This document shows positions 39,101-52,900 of a DNA stretch of 64,000 nt, piece after piece. The notes beneath the pieces were generated by a model, which ran no database searches, was not told the DNA's origin, and was given only the letters and a program-made list of their open reading frames with translations. Origin of the DNA: Symbiodinium natans (lineage: Eukaryota; Sar; Dinophyceae; Suessiales; Symbiodiniaceae); assembly GCA_905221605.1 (NCBI GenBank), contig CAJNDS010002598.1:236501-300500 (forward strand), given 5' to 3'. The translations under genes were made by a program, and so were the position numbers. Within the stretch, counting starts at the first letter, position 1; each line of letters starts with the position of its first letter.

Positions 39101-40913
39101 TTTAGGGTTTAGGGTTTGGGGTTTGGGGTTAAGGGTTTGGGGTTTGGGGTTTAGGGTTTGGGGTTTAGGGTTTAGGGTTTAGGGTTTGGGGTTTAGGGTT
39201 TGGGGTTTGGGGTTTAGGGATGGGGTTGGGGGGGTGGGGGGTATGGGGTTTAGGGTTTGGGGTTTTGGGTTTAGGGTTTGGGGTTTAGGGATGGGGTTGG
39301 GGGGGGTGGGGGGTATGGGGTTTAGGGTTTGGGATTTTGGGTTTAGGGTTTGGGGTTTAGGGTTTGGGGTTCAGGTTGGTTTGGGGTAAGGGTTTAGGGT
39401 TTATGCTTAGGTTTAGGGTTTGGGGTATGAGGGTTTAGGATTTAGAGTTTAGGGTAGCTTAGGGTTTGGGGTTTTGGGTCTATAAGGTTGGGGCTAACTC
39501 GGAGTAGATCTTACGACGTATGTAGCATTAGCCGAGGGGCTTTATTTAGGCGGAATGCTGGTTGCTTTCTCACAGGTTTGTTCTCGCGTTCTCTCCCTCT
39601 CTCTCTCCTGTTTTCTTGCCCTCGTCCCTCACCACCGAGAGGCGCTCTCTCTTCATCTCTTCGTTGCCCGCTGTTGTCTGTACATCTCTTGACAGCAGTT
39701 GCTGCTGCTTTTGTTGTTGCCATTTGCCCCACGCCCATGAAGACACGCGACAGGCATGATGCGAACAGCAGCTTCGCCCCAAAGGCTAAGCCCTAAGCCC
39801 TAGACCCTATACCCTAAACCCTAGAGCCCCTAGTTGAAGCTACAGCTCATTGAGGCACATCATGCGCCCTAGGCTTGCAAAGCTGAAGCCCCAGACACCA
39901 AACCCAAACCAGTCCCCCCACAGAACCTGAAACCCAGCTACTTAGGGGCTGGGTGAACCTTTAACCTGTTTGGGTGCATATAATTATATTACAACCAACG
40001 GAAAAAGGCTAAATTTTAACATCTTTTTGCTTGTGATATATATATATATATACATATACACATATATAATCCTCCAAACAAAGGTTCACCCTTGTTTGGG
40101 CTTGGGTCCCTGAGACTCTAAGGCTAGCTACATGGTCCGTTAGTATGGGCCCTTAGAAGAGTACCCCTTTTGCACCCCTTTTATACTATACAAATTAAGA
40201 GCCCATACATCAGAACCCTTTAATGGAGGTTAGAGACCATATTAAGGGCCCATGACTATCGGGGCCCTAAACCTAATGCATGCCAGGTCTATCCCTACCT
40301 TGCAAACCCTAAAGAACCTAAACCCTAAACCCTACACCCTAAACCTGTGAGCCAGGTGAAGCAATGACTCAACGTCTCCGTGTGGCGATCCTCACCGGCA
40401 TGTTCCGACAGGAGGCCGCCCAGTCGGTCCCTATTCTATTCGGTTAGGGTTTAGGGTTTAGGGTTCAGGGTTTAGGGTTTAGGGTTTAGGGTTTAGGGTT
40501 TAGGGTTTAGGGTTTAGGGTTTAGGGTTCAGGGTTCAGGGTTCAGGGTTCAGGGTTCAGAGTTTTGGGTTTTGGGTTTTTCATGTTGTTGATTTGTTGAT
40601 GAGTCGTATGCGGCAAACTTAGGACCTAAGCCCTTACTGGGCTTACTGCTTCTGAGAACTACTGGGCTGCTGGTTCCCAACAAAGGGTCGGGGAGTTGGT
40701 TGCCCCATGCAATCTTCTACAGGAACCCGCGTGTCCTTGTTTTCCCTGCAGTCCCTACCAACCTGGCGAAGGCCAGAGTGTCTGTGATAGAACTGAGTTT
40801 GGGGTTTAGGGGTTTGGGGTTCGGGGTTTCGGTCGTGCACTGGAGGCAGAAAGCATGCCACGAACAACAAGGCAGAACAGAACCCTAAACCCTAAACCCT
40901 AAATCTTGCCACA

Positions 40914-40947
<34 letters not shown>

Positions 40948-43900
40948 CGGGGCGAGGGGGCGGATCTGCATGGTTTGGGGCTGGGCTTAGTGTTTGAAAG
41001 GGTGGGTTTCGGGTTTAGGGTTTAGGGTTCAGGGTTTAGGGATCAGGGTTCAGTGCTGAAAACGGTTCAGGGTTTAGTGCTAGCTAAAAGGGTTTGGGGT
41101 TTAGGGTTCAGGGTTTAGTGTTTTAAGGGTTTGGCGTTTAGTGCTTGATTATAAGGGTTTGGGGTGTTAGGGTTTAGGGGTCTCTAGTGCTCCGAGACTC
41201 ACAAATCAATTGGGGGATATGTCGGGGGTCGGGTAGAGGGCAGGCAGGGAAGAAGACCCTAAACCCTAAACCCTAAACCCTAAACCCTAAACCCTAAACC
41301 CTAAACCCTAAACCCTAAAGCTCCGCAGGTGGGCTTCCATGATGACCCGGCCAACACGCCAGGCAGGGCGGGTTTGGGTTTTTTGTTGAGGGTTTTTTGT
41401 TGAGGGTTTAGGGTTTAGGGTTTAGGGTTTAGGGTTTAGGGTTTGGAACCTCATAGCCCTCAGCCCCAAACCCCAAACCCGAAATCCGTCTTAACCCTAA
41501 ACTCCAAACCTCGAAAACGCCTTTCCCATGCCGTGAACTCGCAAGGTTTCGGGCCTGTGAGCGCGGAGCACCTGAAAAAAAAACAAGCACTCGCAAACGC
41601 TAAACCCTAAGCCCTTAGCCCTAGCCCTAACCATAAACCCTAAACCCTAAACCCTAAACCCTATAGCCACAGTCGTACCGATCCTTCGATCCATGCACCG
41701 ATCAACTTGCAGGTGTGTCTATCTCTTGCCGTATAGGCCAGATGTATATCTCTGTCTGCATGTGCACCTACATGAACAAACATCAACCTCTATATATGTG
41801 TGTATATATATATACATACACCATATATATGTATATATGTATATTCCACATACATGTATATCAATATCAATATCAATATATATATATATATATGTATGTA
41901 TGGTGAATAAACATATACACGTATGCACGGAGAGATACAGCATGCCCGTACACACACACACTGCCTATGTACGAACATGTACCTACACATGTACTTGATG
42001 TTTCGCGGTCCATACTGTTCTTTCATCGGGAGTTTTTGCATGTTTTCATCACGGGAATATTGCTGACGACCGACGCTCAGTCGTAGTTTCGGGGTTAGGC
42101 TTAGGGCTTGCGAAGTTTCAGGGTTAGGGGATATAGGAAAGCTCAGGGTCAAGCGTTGAAGTTGTGGGCATGATCACACATTTCCCAGGGCGCAGAGCCC
42201 TAAACCCTAAACCCAACAGCTTAGGCCCCTAAGCCCCTCAACCCTAAGCCCTTAAACCCTAAACCGAAAAGCCAAGGTTGCTGAAATCCGACAGTCCTAA
42301 GCCATACAGGGAGCCTTACTTTGCCATCGGCATGTGTTGGGTAATGGTTTAGGGTTTAGGGTTTAGGGTTTAGGGTTTAGGGTTTAGGGTTTGGGGTTAG
42401 AGGGTCCTATAATCTAGGATCCTCTTGCCCTAAATCCCCTTTAAGTCCCACATGCAGGCATGCTCTCTAAAATGTTCCTACATGACAGGAATCGGCTTGA
42501 AAGACCAACCTCGTGTGAAAGCTAGATCGCCAAGGCCATGCACAACCGAGACTCGATACCTTGCAGAACCCGCAGATACGCCCGAGCTCTGAATTTGTTT
42601 TTCAACCCCAAGTCCCCCCGCCACTAAGCCCTCATAAAGCCGCAAACCCCTCAAGCCCCGAACCCTAAACCCTAAACCCTAGACCCTAAACCCTAAATCC
42701 TAAACCCCCTAAACCCTAAACCCTAAACCCTAAACCCTAAACCCCCTGAAGTCCAACATCCCAGGCATGCTCTCTAAAGCCCTGGAGCTGTGGGCCTTCC
42801 GTGTGGCCATCCTCTGCAAGTCCGTGCAGGCCCAACCTGCGATTGCGGGTTTTTTAGGGTTTAGGGTTTCGGGTTTAGGGTTTAGGGTTTAGGTTTTAGG
42901 GCTTCATCTGTCGTGGTATCGTTTCATGCAAGAGATTAAAGCCTCAAGCGAGGGCCTAGGGTTTAGGGGTTCGAGTGCGTCCCGCCCGGCGGGTTGAGCG
43001 AAAACCCCAAACCAACTTCAAAGACACGAAACGCACCCCAAGCCCTCAACCCCATACCTCACAACCCCCCAACTCCTCCCCTTAGGGATACTTTGGAATA
43101 GGTTGTTAATTTTGGGTGCTATGATTCAGAACAGCCAACATTCAATCCTTGCTAGGGTTCCAAGTTCAGTATAGCCTCTGAAACCCTAAACCCTAAACCC
43201 TAAACCCTAAACCCTAAGCCCTGGTGCAGGCCAAGGCAGCGGCCATGAGTTCCCTGGTCGTTGGCCTCGTGTTGCCCGGTTAATTGCGGCGTATAGGATG
43301 AGTGTCCAAGGTTTAGGGTTGGGGGCCCCCTAAACCCTAAACCCTAAACTCTAGTTATCAATCCCAAGATCTAAAGCCTAAACCCTGAACCCAAATCCCG
43401 GACCTTGCTGGGGTTAAGGATTTAAGGATTAATTAGGGTTCAGGGCCCGAGGCCCTAAACCCTGAACCCCAAACCCCAAACCCCAAACCCCAAACCCCAA
43501 ACCCCAAACCCCAAACCCCAAACCCCAAACCCTAAACCCTAAACCCTAAACCCTAAACTACCCTAAACCCTAAACCCTAAACCCTAAACCCTAAACCCCA
43601 AGTCAATCTAGAGGTTCAGGTTTGGGGGGGTTTGAAGGGTTTTTTGATTTTTGGTTCAGTGGGGGCTAGCGCCTGGTTTAGCGCTCTGTGGGGCTTAGGA
43701 TTAGGGCTTACTAGGGCCTAGGGCCTGGGGCCTAGGGCCTAGGGCCTAGGGCTTAGGGCTTAGGGCTTAGGGCTTAGGGCCTAAGGTTTAGGGTTTAGAG
43801 TTTAGGGTTTAGGGTTCAGGGCTCAGGGCTTAGGGTTCTTTACGTGTTCGAAGTTGGGGTACTGGGGGCCTGGGCCTAGGATATGGGGTGTTAGGGTTCA

Positions 43901-46900
43901 GGGTTTAGGGTTTAGGGTTTAGGGTTTAGGGTTTAGGGTTTAGGGTTTAGGGTTTAGGGTTTAGGGTTTAGGGTTTATGTTTTAGGGTTTAGGGTTTGGC
44001 AGTGTGGTGGCCTGGGAAGTAGTTTACCACAAAAGAGCCCCGTGAAGGGGATGTGCAGGGGACATGAGGTATCTAATGCACGATTTCCGTTTCTTGGCAG
44101 CCCAGTGGTACCCTTTTGCCCCGTTTTGGCTGTGGGTTCCGTTCTAAAGTGACCAACCCAAACAAGGTATAACCCCTTTTTATCAGGACCCAAAATAGGC
44201 CCTACTCCCTCAACCCGAACCCTAGACCCTTCTGGTAAGAACGATAGTATGTTTAAGACCGTAGACTCTGGAGCTTCAGCGCTTTTGGTTGAGACAGCAT
44301 TGCTCTGTGTGTGTGATGGTCTCTTTTCTGGATGATTCCACTGCAGTATATGTTCCTTGTAGCTTCTTGAATTCAAGGCTTAGGGTACCAGGCCTTGATT
44401 TGGAATCCCCCCCCTTCGACATCCGAAAACTCTGAGCCCTAAGCCCTAAGCCTTCAGCCCTAAGCCCTAAGCCCTAAAACTCTGAATCGCCCCTGCACCT
44501 CCTCTATGTGAGGATTGCCTTCGTCTACTGTTGGCAGATGTCGCTCGTGATGTTGGGCTCCATTCCAGTCATGAACCTTGTCCCGCAAACTTCGGGTTCA
44601 GGGTTCAGGGTTCAGGGTTCCAGGGTTCAGGGTTTAGGGTTTAGGGTTAGGGGTTTAGGGTTTAGGGTTTAGGGTTTAGGGAATCAACACCACACCCTCA
44701 CAATCCTGAAGACACATCGCCCAGGACAAGGGCCCGACCTTCTTCGGGGCACCCTCCAGTCCCTAAGCAGTGACGACCCTAAAACCCTAAGCCCTAAACT
44801 TGGCCCCAAACCCTAAACCCTAAACCCTAAATCCTAAACCCTAAACCCTAAACCCTAAACCCTAAACGTGGGCCTAAGCCCTAAACCATAAGCCTGTTGT
44901 TCAGAATCACAGCTTCAGCTTCGGGGCTGGCGGCATCATGGGGTTTCATAGGCGTTTACAGTTCCGACGCTTTCGGGTTCATGTGTCAGGGGTTTAGGGT
45001 TTAGGGTTTAGGGTTGAGGGTTGAGGGTTGAGGGGTGGGGGTTTAGGGTTTAGGGTTTAGGGTTTCGGGTTTAGGGTTTAGGGTTTAGGGTCAGGGTTCA
45101 GGGTTCAGGGTGTAGGGTTCAGGGTTCTGGCTTTGTAGGACTCGAGGGACTTTGACTTCTTGGGGTCCATGTGGAGCCCTACACCCGCCCGCGAAACTCC
45201 AAACCTAAACTTTAAACCCTAAACCCTAAACCCTAAGCCCTAGACCCTAGCCCTAAACCCTAAACCTCGCCACAAAGGATTATTGCGAATGCGTTGCAGA
45301 TGCTCGTGCTGCTTGGTGCCTCCAAGTCCGAAAACGAGAGCCTTGGTGCCAGCTCAGGAGGTTTTTAGGGTTTAGGGTTTAAGGGATTTAGACAGGGATC
45401 CCCGTGCAGGATCGGGGGGCACTCCGTAAGCAGCGCCGAATTGCAAGTACCCCCAGGCGGACCCTACTAGGGGTTATCCTGCTTGGTTTAGGGTTTAGGG
45501 TCTAGGGTCTAAGGTTTATATAGGGTTTAGGGTTTAGGGTTTCAGAGGCCTGCTGTGTAACTTCTCCTCTGAGAATCTTACTCCCGGCGCTGCAGAACCC
45601 GGTTTTCGGTTCAGGGTTGAGGGTTGAGGGTTTAGGGTTCCCCCATATTTCATCAGACAAAGCCCTTCTCTACCCTGTGAGTAACTGGATATACCCTAGA
45701 CAGAGGTCTTCTGAATCGTACTTGCCCAGGAACTCCCCAAACCTGAAAACCCTAAACCTTAGGATGTACCCCCTTATACTAACAGTCCTTAATAGGGATC
45801 ATACTACCCCCCCCCCCCCCTTTTTTCCATCCCTATTAGGGACTGTGAATATAAGGGGAAACGTCCGAACCTAAACCCCTAAACCCTAAACCCTGGGCTT
45901 TGGAGTACTATACTTTAATACTTTTTTTGGTTTTGGGTTCCCATTATAGCTACTTATACCTAAAAAGTATATACTTTTTTTTTCTGGGTCTACTCCAGAG
46001 CTAGGGACCCCAAACCCAATGCGGCAGAGGAACATCACCAACGCCAACCAGATAGTGGTGGACTCCGTGATGAATGCACGCACGGTGCAGGCGTTGCTCG
46101 GTCTGGGCCTTCCCCCAAAAAGCAGGGACTACCAGGGTCGAGGGTTTGCCCTGAACCCTAAACCCTAAACCCTGAAACCTGAACCCAGAACCCTTTAGGG
46201 TTTAGGATTTTTGGGCTCTAGGCCCACGGCCCCAAGCCCGTAGAAGCTAAACGAAGATTGCGAGCCTTAAGCGGTTGGATTTGGCGTCTTCCTCACAAGC
46301 AGGCGTGTCCAAAAAGTCAACCCAGAATTGGGTTTAGGGTTTAGGGTTTAGGGTTTAGGGTTTAGGGTTAAGCGTTTAGGGTTTAGGGTTTGGGGTTTAG
46401 GTAGGGTTTGGGGTTTAGGGTTTAGGGTTTGGGGCGATTCAGAACTGAGGGTTTGGGGTCTAGAAAGCTGTACTGGAACATCATAATCTCGTAGGTCTTC
46501 ATCATGAACCAAAACCCTAAACCCTAAACCCTACACTAAACCATCCCTAAACCCTATTCCCTAAACCCTATTTGGGATTCTCATTTTGATGCCCTCTCCC
46601 CTTTCTCTTTTTGTTTAAGGCTCCGTGTTCTTTGACAATGCCCACAGGGAACCATACTGTTTCGAACCGCCCCGTGAGTGTCCCTTACGTCTATGCACGG
46701 TGATGGATCCTCAAACTGGGGCCGAGCACATCAAGTCCTCGCCCCAGCACGTTGATTCCTTTGCCTGGGGTTTAGGTTTCAGGGTTGAAGGCCTGAAAAG
46801 CCCCATTTCGCAAAGGATTGCTCGTTTTCCCCACCTTAGTAGTCCCAGGTTCAACCCCTGTGTTGTACCCCTGCGATATCAGCGCACCCTCTATGAACCC

Positions 46901-49900
46901 CATAGACCCAGTTAAGCCCCATGCGCCCCAATAAAGCGTCACAAACGCGTAGAAGCCCCTCTAAAGCCCTGAAAGCCCCTATGAACCCTTCTACACACCC
47001 TGTATATACCCCAATCTACAAACCTCTGCCAGACTCCCATGAACCCTTGCATAACCCTAAACCCTAAGCCCTAAACCCCAAACCCTATGAACCCTATGAA
47101 CCCTATGAACCCTATGAACCCTATGAATCCTATGAACCCTATGATCCCTATGAACCCTATGATCCCTATGATCCCTAAACCCTAGAAACCTCTCCAGCTA
47201 CGAGCCGAGGCTGGGCGTCGAGAAGGGCCTGGTCAGCATGTACGTGGGCTGGGTCGAGAAGTCCATGGTGGGCATGTGGAGGCGATTTTTTTCTTAGGGC
47301 TGAGAGAGGTCCAGGGTCCCAAGTATGTGGTTAGCGTTTAGGGTTGAGGGTTCAGGCTTTCGGGTTAAGAGGGACTTTACCCTGAACCCTAAACCCTAAA
47401 CCCTAAACCCTAAACCCTAAACCCTAAACCCTAAACCCTCCTGCGGAGACTGGCTGCCAGTACTCGGTGAGGCGCAACATCTTTGCTGGAGCCGCCTTCG
47501 GCGTGTCCAACGGCATCATGCCTCTTGGGTTCAGACTCGAGAGCTGAGGGTTTAGGGTTTAGGGTTCAGGGTTTAGGGTTTAGGGCTAGGGTTTAGGGTT
47601 TAGGGTTTAGGGTTTAGGGGTTTAGGGTTTAGGGTTTAGGGTTTAGGGTTTAGGTTTTAGGGCTTAAGGTTTGTGGGGCCTCTTGACCTCTTGGCAGAGG
47701 CCGCAAAAGGTTCAGACTTGAGAGCTTGGGGATTCGGGTCTTGGGGGTTCAGGTTTCAGGGTTAGGGTTCAGGGATTAGGGTTCAGGGTTTAGGGTTTAG
47801 GGCTTAGGGGTTAGGGGTTAGTAAGTTACGGTTTAGGGTTTAGTCAGCCTTCAGGGTACGGGCAATCAGTTCGATAAGAAACGGATGTTCTTCGTTGAGA
47901 CCCTGAATATTTCTTCTAGGCGGCCACGGGAATAAGAAATGAAAGTAAGACTGAGGGTCTTATCACATTTCTTATTCTCCCCCCGCGTCCCCGGTGACCC
48001 CCCCTCCGCCGTGACCCCCCCCCCCCCCACCCCTCCCGGGAGTTCAACGACATCGTTTTTGGAGTTTTCAGCTCCCAAAACCTCAAAAACGGTGTCGTTG
48101 AACTCCCCCCCCGTCCCGGACGTTTCCAGTGACCTCCCATCCCCCGTGACCCCCAGCCCCCCCCCCCCCCAGAATTCAACGACATCGTTTTTGGAGTTTT
48201 CAGCCCCCAAAACCTCAAAAACGGTGTCGTTGAACTCCTCCCGGTGACCTCCCGTCCCCCGTGACCCCACCCCCGCCCCCAGAGTTCAACGACATCGTTT
48301 TTGGAGTTTTCAGCCCCCAAAACCTCAAAAACGGTGTCGTTGAACTCCTCCCCGGTGCCCCCGTGACCCCCACCCCCCCCCAGAGTTCAACGACACCGTT
48401 TTTGGAGTTTTCAGCCCCCAAAACCTCAAAAACAGTGTCGTTGAACTGTCCCCGTGCGCTCCAGAGTTCAACGACATCTATTTTGGAGTGTTCAGCTCCC
48501 AAAACCTCAAAAAACGGTGTCGTTGAACCCGTTGACACTGGCAGGAATCGAGCCTGCGACCTTACGTTCCAATGCCGACGCCTTAACCATTAGGCCACGG
48601 GGAGAAGTGCTGGCTATAACACCTCTCAACCAAATGGATTCGCCGTTTGGGCCGTGACCCCCCCCCACCCCAGAGTTCAACGACATCGTTTTTGGAGTTT
48701 TCAGCCCCCAAAACCTCAAAAACGGTGTCGTTGAACTCCCCCCGCGTCCCCAGTGACCTCCCATCCCAACTGCTCCCCGGTGACCTCCCGTTCCCCGTGA
48801 CCCCCAACCCCCCCCCCCCCAGAGTTCAACGACATCGTTTTTGGAGTTTTCAGCCCCCAAAACCTCAAAAACAGTGTCGTTGAACTGTCCCCGGTGCGCC
48901 CCAGAGTTCAACGACATCTATTTTGGAGTTTTCAGCTCCCAAAACCTCAAAAACGGTGTCGTTGAACCCCGTTGACACCGGCAGGAATCGAGCCTGCGAC
49001 CTTACGTTCCAATGCCGACGCCTTAACCATTAGGCCACGGGGAGAAGTGCTGGCTATAACGCCTCTCAACCAAATAGATTCGCCGTTTGGGCCGTGACCC
49101 CCCCACCCCAGAGTTCAACGACATCGTTTTTGGAGTTTTCAGCCCCCAAAACCTCAAAAACAGTGTCGTTGAACTCCCCCCGCGTCGCTCGTGACCTCCT
49201 GTCCCCCGCCCACCTCTCCAGAGTTCCACGACATCGTTTTTGGAGTTTTCAGCCCCCAAAACCTCAAAAACGGTGTCGTTGAACTTTCCCCGGTGACCCG
49301 TGACCGCCCCCACCCCCCCCCCCCCCCCCCCCCCAAACCATACACAAGGCCTGGGAATAAGAAATTTGCCTTGTGCCAGACCCTGGTTAAGAAACAGGGG
49401 CACTCCTCCAGGGTCTAATTTCTTGTTTGGAACGATTTCTTATCAAATGCGTGCACCGTAGAGGGTGATCTTGCTAGCCCGGCCTCCTTTATTCCGTGGT
49501 TCCCTGATAAAGAAAGGTGCCTTTGTAATTTTTGTTGCTGGACTACCAAGTAGTTGTTGGACCAGAAGTTCAACGAACAGACGAATCTAAGATTGGGGAA
49601 CCCCTAAACCCTAAACCCTAAACCCTAAACCCTAAACCTGAAACCCTAAGCCGATAGGGTTCCTCGAGCTTTCTTGTTGTCATGAATCCGAGTGCCCCAC
49701 CTTAATGATTTGGGCGGGCTTCTCGGGGGTTTGTTCTACCCTAAACCCTAAACCCTGAACCCGAAATTGCTGGAACCCTTTCCGGGGGGGCCTGCTAAGG
49801 AGGCCTTCCATGGTCAATAGCCAGGCATTAGCTGAGATTCCAACATGGGGTTCGTCAAGTTTAGGGAGAATGGTCATATGCCATACCCCCTCAATGGGGG

Positions 49901-52900
49901 TTTCCGAAACTAGGGGTATGTTGCTTCCGGGGCTTACAGAACTTCAGGGTTTAGGGTTTAAGGGTCTTGTCACAAAATGGAGTGGACGCTATGGATGCCC
50001 CGTGCCTTTGGTTGCAGTTTGGCACTTCCCGACCACCATGTGCCTACTTCCGTACATAGCTTGGGATGTTACCCCTTATTCTGACAGTCCCTGTAGTGAT
50101 GGTAATTGGGGTTACTATGATCCCTTTTAAGGACTTTTTTTTGCATGTTTGGGGGAGCATCCCAATACATAGCCCGACTGTACATCACCCAAGCATCTCC
50201 AGAGGAACAGGGGCGCGCCATCCTCGAAACTGTCGTCGCTTTTGGAGCCTCGGATCGTGACTCGACTTGCTTACGTGCGTTACCGTCATCTGACCACAGC
50301 AGATGAAGAAGAGGACGACATCCGCTCTTCTTTCCGAGTCCTGTTGAGCCGGATTGCGTCAGGGAGCACACTCTAGAGCATCCTTATGAGAATCATAAAC
50401 TTCTCGATAAAGGGTAGAGCATGGTAGGGGCAAGTGGGGGTTTGGCGCGATCCCACGTCAGATTCGCTACCATGTCGTAAACGCCCGGCGCGCTTGGCTT
50501 GAAGTCCTGGCAAATCACACATCGTCTTCAGCAATGCTTGACGGTGTAGGTTCTTGGAATCTGAGCCTTGACATCTTTGTCTCCTTCTGCCATTTCCTGG
50601 AACAGTAGGTCCTTGCAGCTGCAAAAGTCCTGCATCAGAAGGAACCAGGCCATGACGCCGAAACAGCCACATCTAGAACATGACGATGAATGATAGGTAG
50701 ACCCTGCGGATATTCTACATCTTCCCTAACTGGTTTCAAGAGGATCCTGTATAGGAATATTATCAGAAGTGTAAGGACCGGCCTAGAATGTTGCGGGGTT
50801 GGCTCGCCAAATGAGCTGTTTGGTAATTGGGCATGCTGCGACCTGATCTGGCTCACCCCCAAATTGAGTTTGGTATTTATTAGGGTACCCCTAATATACC
50901 CCCCCCCCCCCCACCCCCCCTACTATCCTTGTTGTTATTTATAGGAACCCTGAAACAGGAAAGCCCCATAAAGTAGCTGAACAAGTGGGCAGTATTCCCA
51001 AGACATCGGGTGTATGTCTGTCCCAGCAGCCCACTAAGCCAAGAGATATAGCAAGTTTAGGTGTACGAATGACATGGGGCTTTCTTAATATGCAGGCTGC
51101 GTTTGGGTATGTTACCAAAAACCCCAAACCTGAAGTTTCAAGCTTTGAACATTGGAAATTTCTCGCGTGTCTACACCCCTCTTCCAACAAGTAGCGGGCT
51201 TCGTTTAAATCAATAGGCTTAGGGCACGACATGCAATTTGCAAGAAAAGCCTGGATTGCAAACATATATAGGGCTGGGCTTGTCACGATGGAATCGCATA
51301 TGACGTTGCCGTTCTGTGACGAGCGCCAGGTAAGGATTCGGAGGGTGCAGGGTAGGATTGCGCAGTGTTGGTTAAAGGCTCGGCGGAAAGATCTTTAGGG
51401 TACAGGTGTTTTAGGGTTTTTGAAGTCTGGTTCGGCAGGGAAGGGAGACGAGTGAAGGACCTTCCTAATCGATCTGGAGTAGTCTTGTAGATTCCGAACC
51501 CTAAGGCCCTAATCCCTAAACCCTAAACCCTATGCATGCGCTGCACAGAGGCTTGTTTGTGGGGGATGAGTTTAGAGCATGGGCACTGCAACGACCATGT
51601 CGGGGTGGGCACTCTACAGGGTCCAGGGCCGAGGTATGACTCAGGGTTCAGGGTTTAGGGTTTATAGTTTATAGGGCTTAGGGTTTAGGGCCACTGTGCG
51701 GGATCTGTTTCTTTTTGGAAGGTGGAGGTGGGGGGGGGGGGGACCCAAAGCGCGGTCGCCGGTCTCTCAGGTTCTTCATCATGGCCGGTGGGTTCTACAT
51801 CGCCTCCATCTTGATCAAGGCAGAAGATGTACGGGATTGACCAAGGCCCCCAGTGCTGTAGGTTAGGGTTTAGGGTTTAGGGTTACGAGGACCCAGAGTA
51901 GGCCCGTATTCCCTGTTTGCGGGTTTAGGTTCCCAGAAGCCCACGGTGGATCCAAGCAAGGTTAGCCCGTTTCTGATTTGGATTCCTATATGTGCGCGTC
52001 TATATACATATATATACATAGAGAGAGAGAGAGAGAGACACACACAGAGGCACGCGCAAAGATATGCTCCTGAAAGTTTAGGCCTAGGGCACCAGCAAGT
52101 TTTGCTTTATGAAGACGTGCCGAAAATGAGGCTTTGAACGAGCTAAGCCCTGAAGCCCTAAAAACTCTAAGCCCTAAACCCTAAACCCTAAACCCTAAAC
52201 CCTAAACCCTAAACCCTAAACCCCATGCCCCCCACCACCCTCCTGGCTTCAGGATGGCATTGCTGATTTCCAGGGCGTGATGATGGCGTTCATGGGCATC
52301 TTCTATGCAGGCCTGCCGTGTTAAGGTGGGGTTTAGGGTTTAGGGTTTAGGGTTTGGGGTTTAGGGTTTAGGGTTTAGGTCAAGATTCGGCAAGGTCTAG
52401 GGTCTAGGATGTAGGGTTCAGGGTTTAGGGTTTAGGTTCGCCTTCAAACTTGGCCTTCTAGCAGGCTGTGCAGGGGCTAGCACCTCAGGGTCTAGCGTTT
52501 AGGGTTTAGGGTTTAGGGTTCAGAGTGTAGGGTTTAGGGTTTAGGGTTTAGGGTTTAGGGTTTAGGGTTTAGGGTTTAGGGTTTAGGGTTTAGGGTTCAG
52601 GGTTCCTTGAACCACCAAGAAGTTGGAGCCTCTGACGAGGCATGGGAGCTGGCCAGGCGGCAGTCATGGTGGGCGACGCGACGAAGGCACCTCGGCGAAG
52701 CATTTAGGGTTTAGGGTTTAGGGTTTAGGGTTTAGGGTTTAGGGTTTAGGTTGGGTTTTGGTTAGGGTTTAGGGTGTCGGGTTTAGGGTTTGGGGGCACT
52801 ACAGCCTGTCATTTTGGGGTTTGCACCCCAGCCCTAAACCCTAAACCCTAAACCCTAAACCCTAAACCCTAAACCCTGAACCATACACCTCAAGGCGAAG

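Larger units (their letters stand above)
48040..49286. repeat. Array of ten ~66-bp imperfect palindromes
   Basis: Copies at 48040-48105, 48172-48237, 48282-48347, 48383-48447, 48464-48528, 48673-48738, 48822-48887, 48904-48968, 49111-49176 and 49221-49286. Each starts GAGTTCAACGACATCGTTTT and ends in its near-inverse AACGGTGTCGTTGAACTC, forming a stem of about 30 bp around CAGCCCCC. The frames across the array ([17 protein letters not shown] repeats) are by-products. Confidence 0.85.
47873..49444. mobile_element. 1.57-kb composite element with ten hairpin repeats
   Basis: Bounded by GATAAGAAA (47873-47881) and its inverse TTTCTTATC (49436-49444). Just inside, both ends carry further foldbacks (AGACCCT...AGGGTCT; AATAAGAAAT...ATTTCTTATT). 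The interior holds ten hairpin units of about 66 bp in poly-C/GTGACC spacers and two tRNA-like units. It contains no telomeric heptamer. No transposase, so it would be non-autonomous. No clear target duplication seen. Confidence 0.65.
47520..51770 (+). repeat. Intron 48: 4.25 kb, hosts hairpin element and coding-like island
   Basis: TTTAGGG 47547-47660 and 47755-47850, then the hairpin element 47873-49444. CCCTAAA 49600-49636. A telomere-free island with coding-like pieces lies at about 50,160-50,680. Foldback DNA at 50069-50170. TTTAGGG returns at 51640-51690. Confidence 0.7.

Noticed and set aside
43975-44376. 133-codon minus-strand frame
   Set aside because: Includes translated telomeric and MITE sequence; no recognisable domain.
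48040-49286. CRISPR-like array (regular repeats with spacers)
   Set aside because: Units are palindromes in a eukaryotic intron, spacers are low-complexity poly-C and vary in length; no cas genes.
47866-49403. Open frames encoding repeated [17 protein letters not shown] peptides
   Set aside because: They are translations of the hairpin array; both strands are open equally and frames change between copies.
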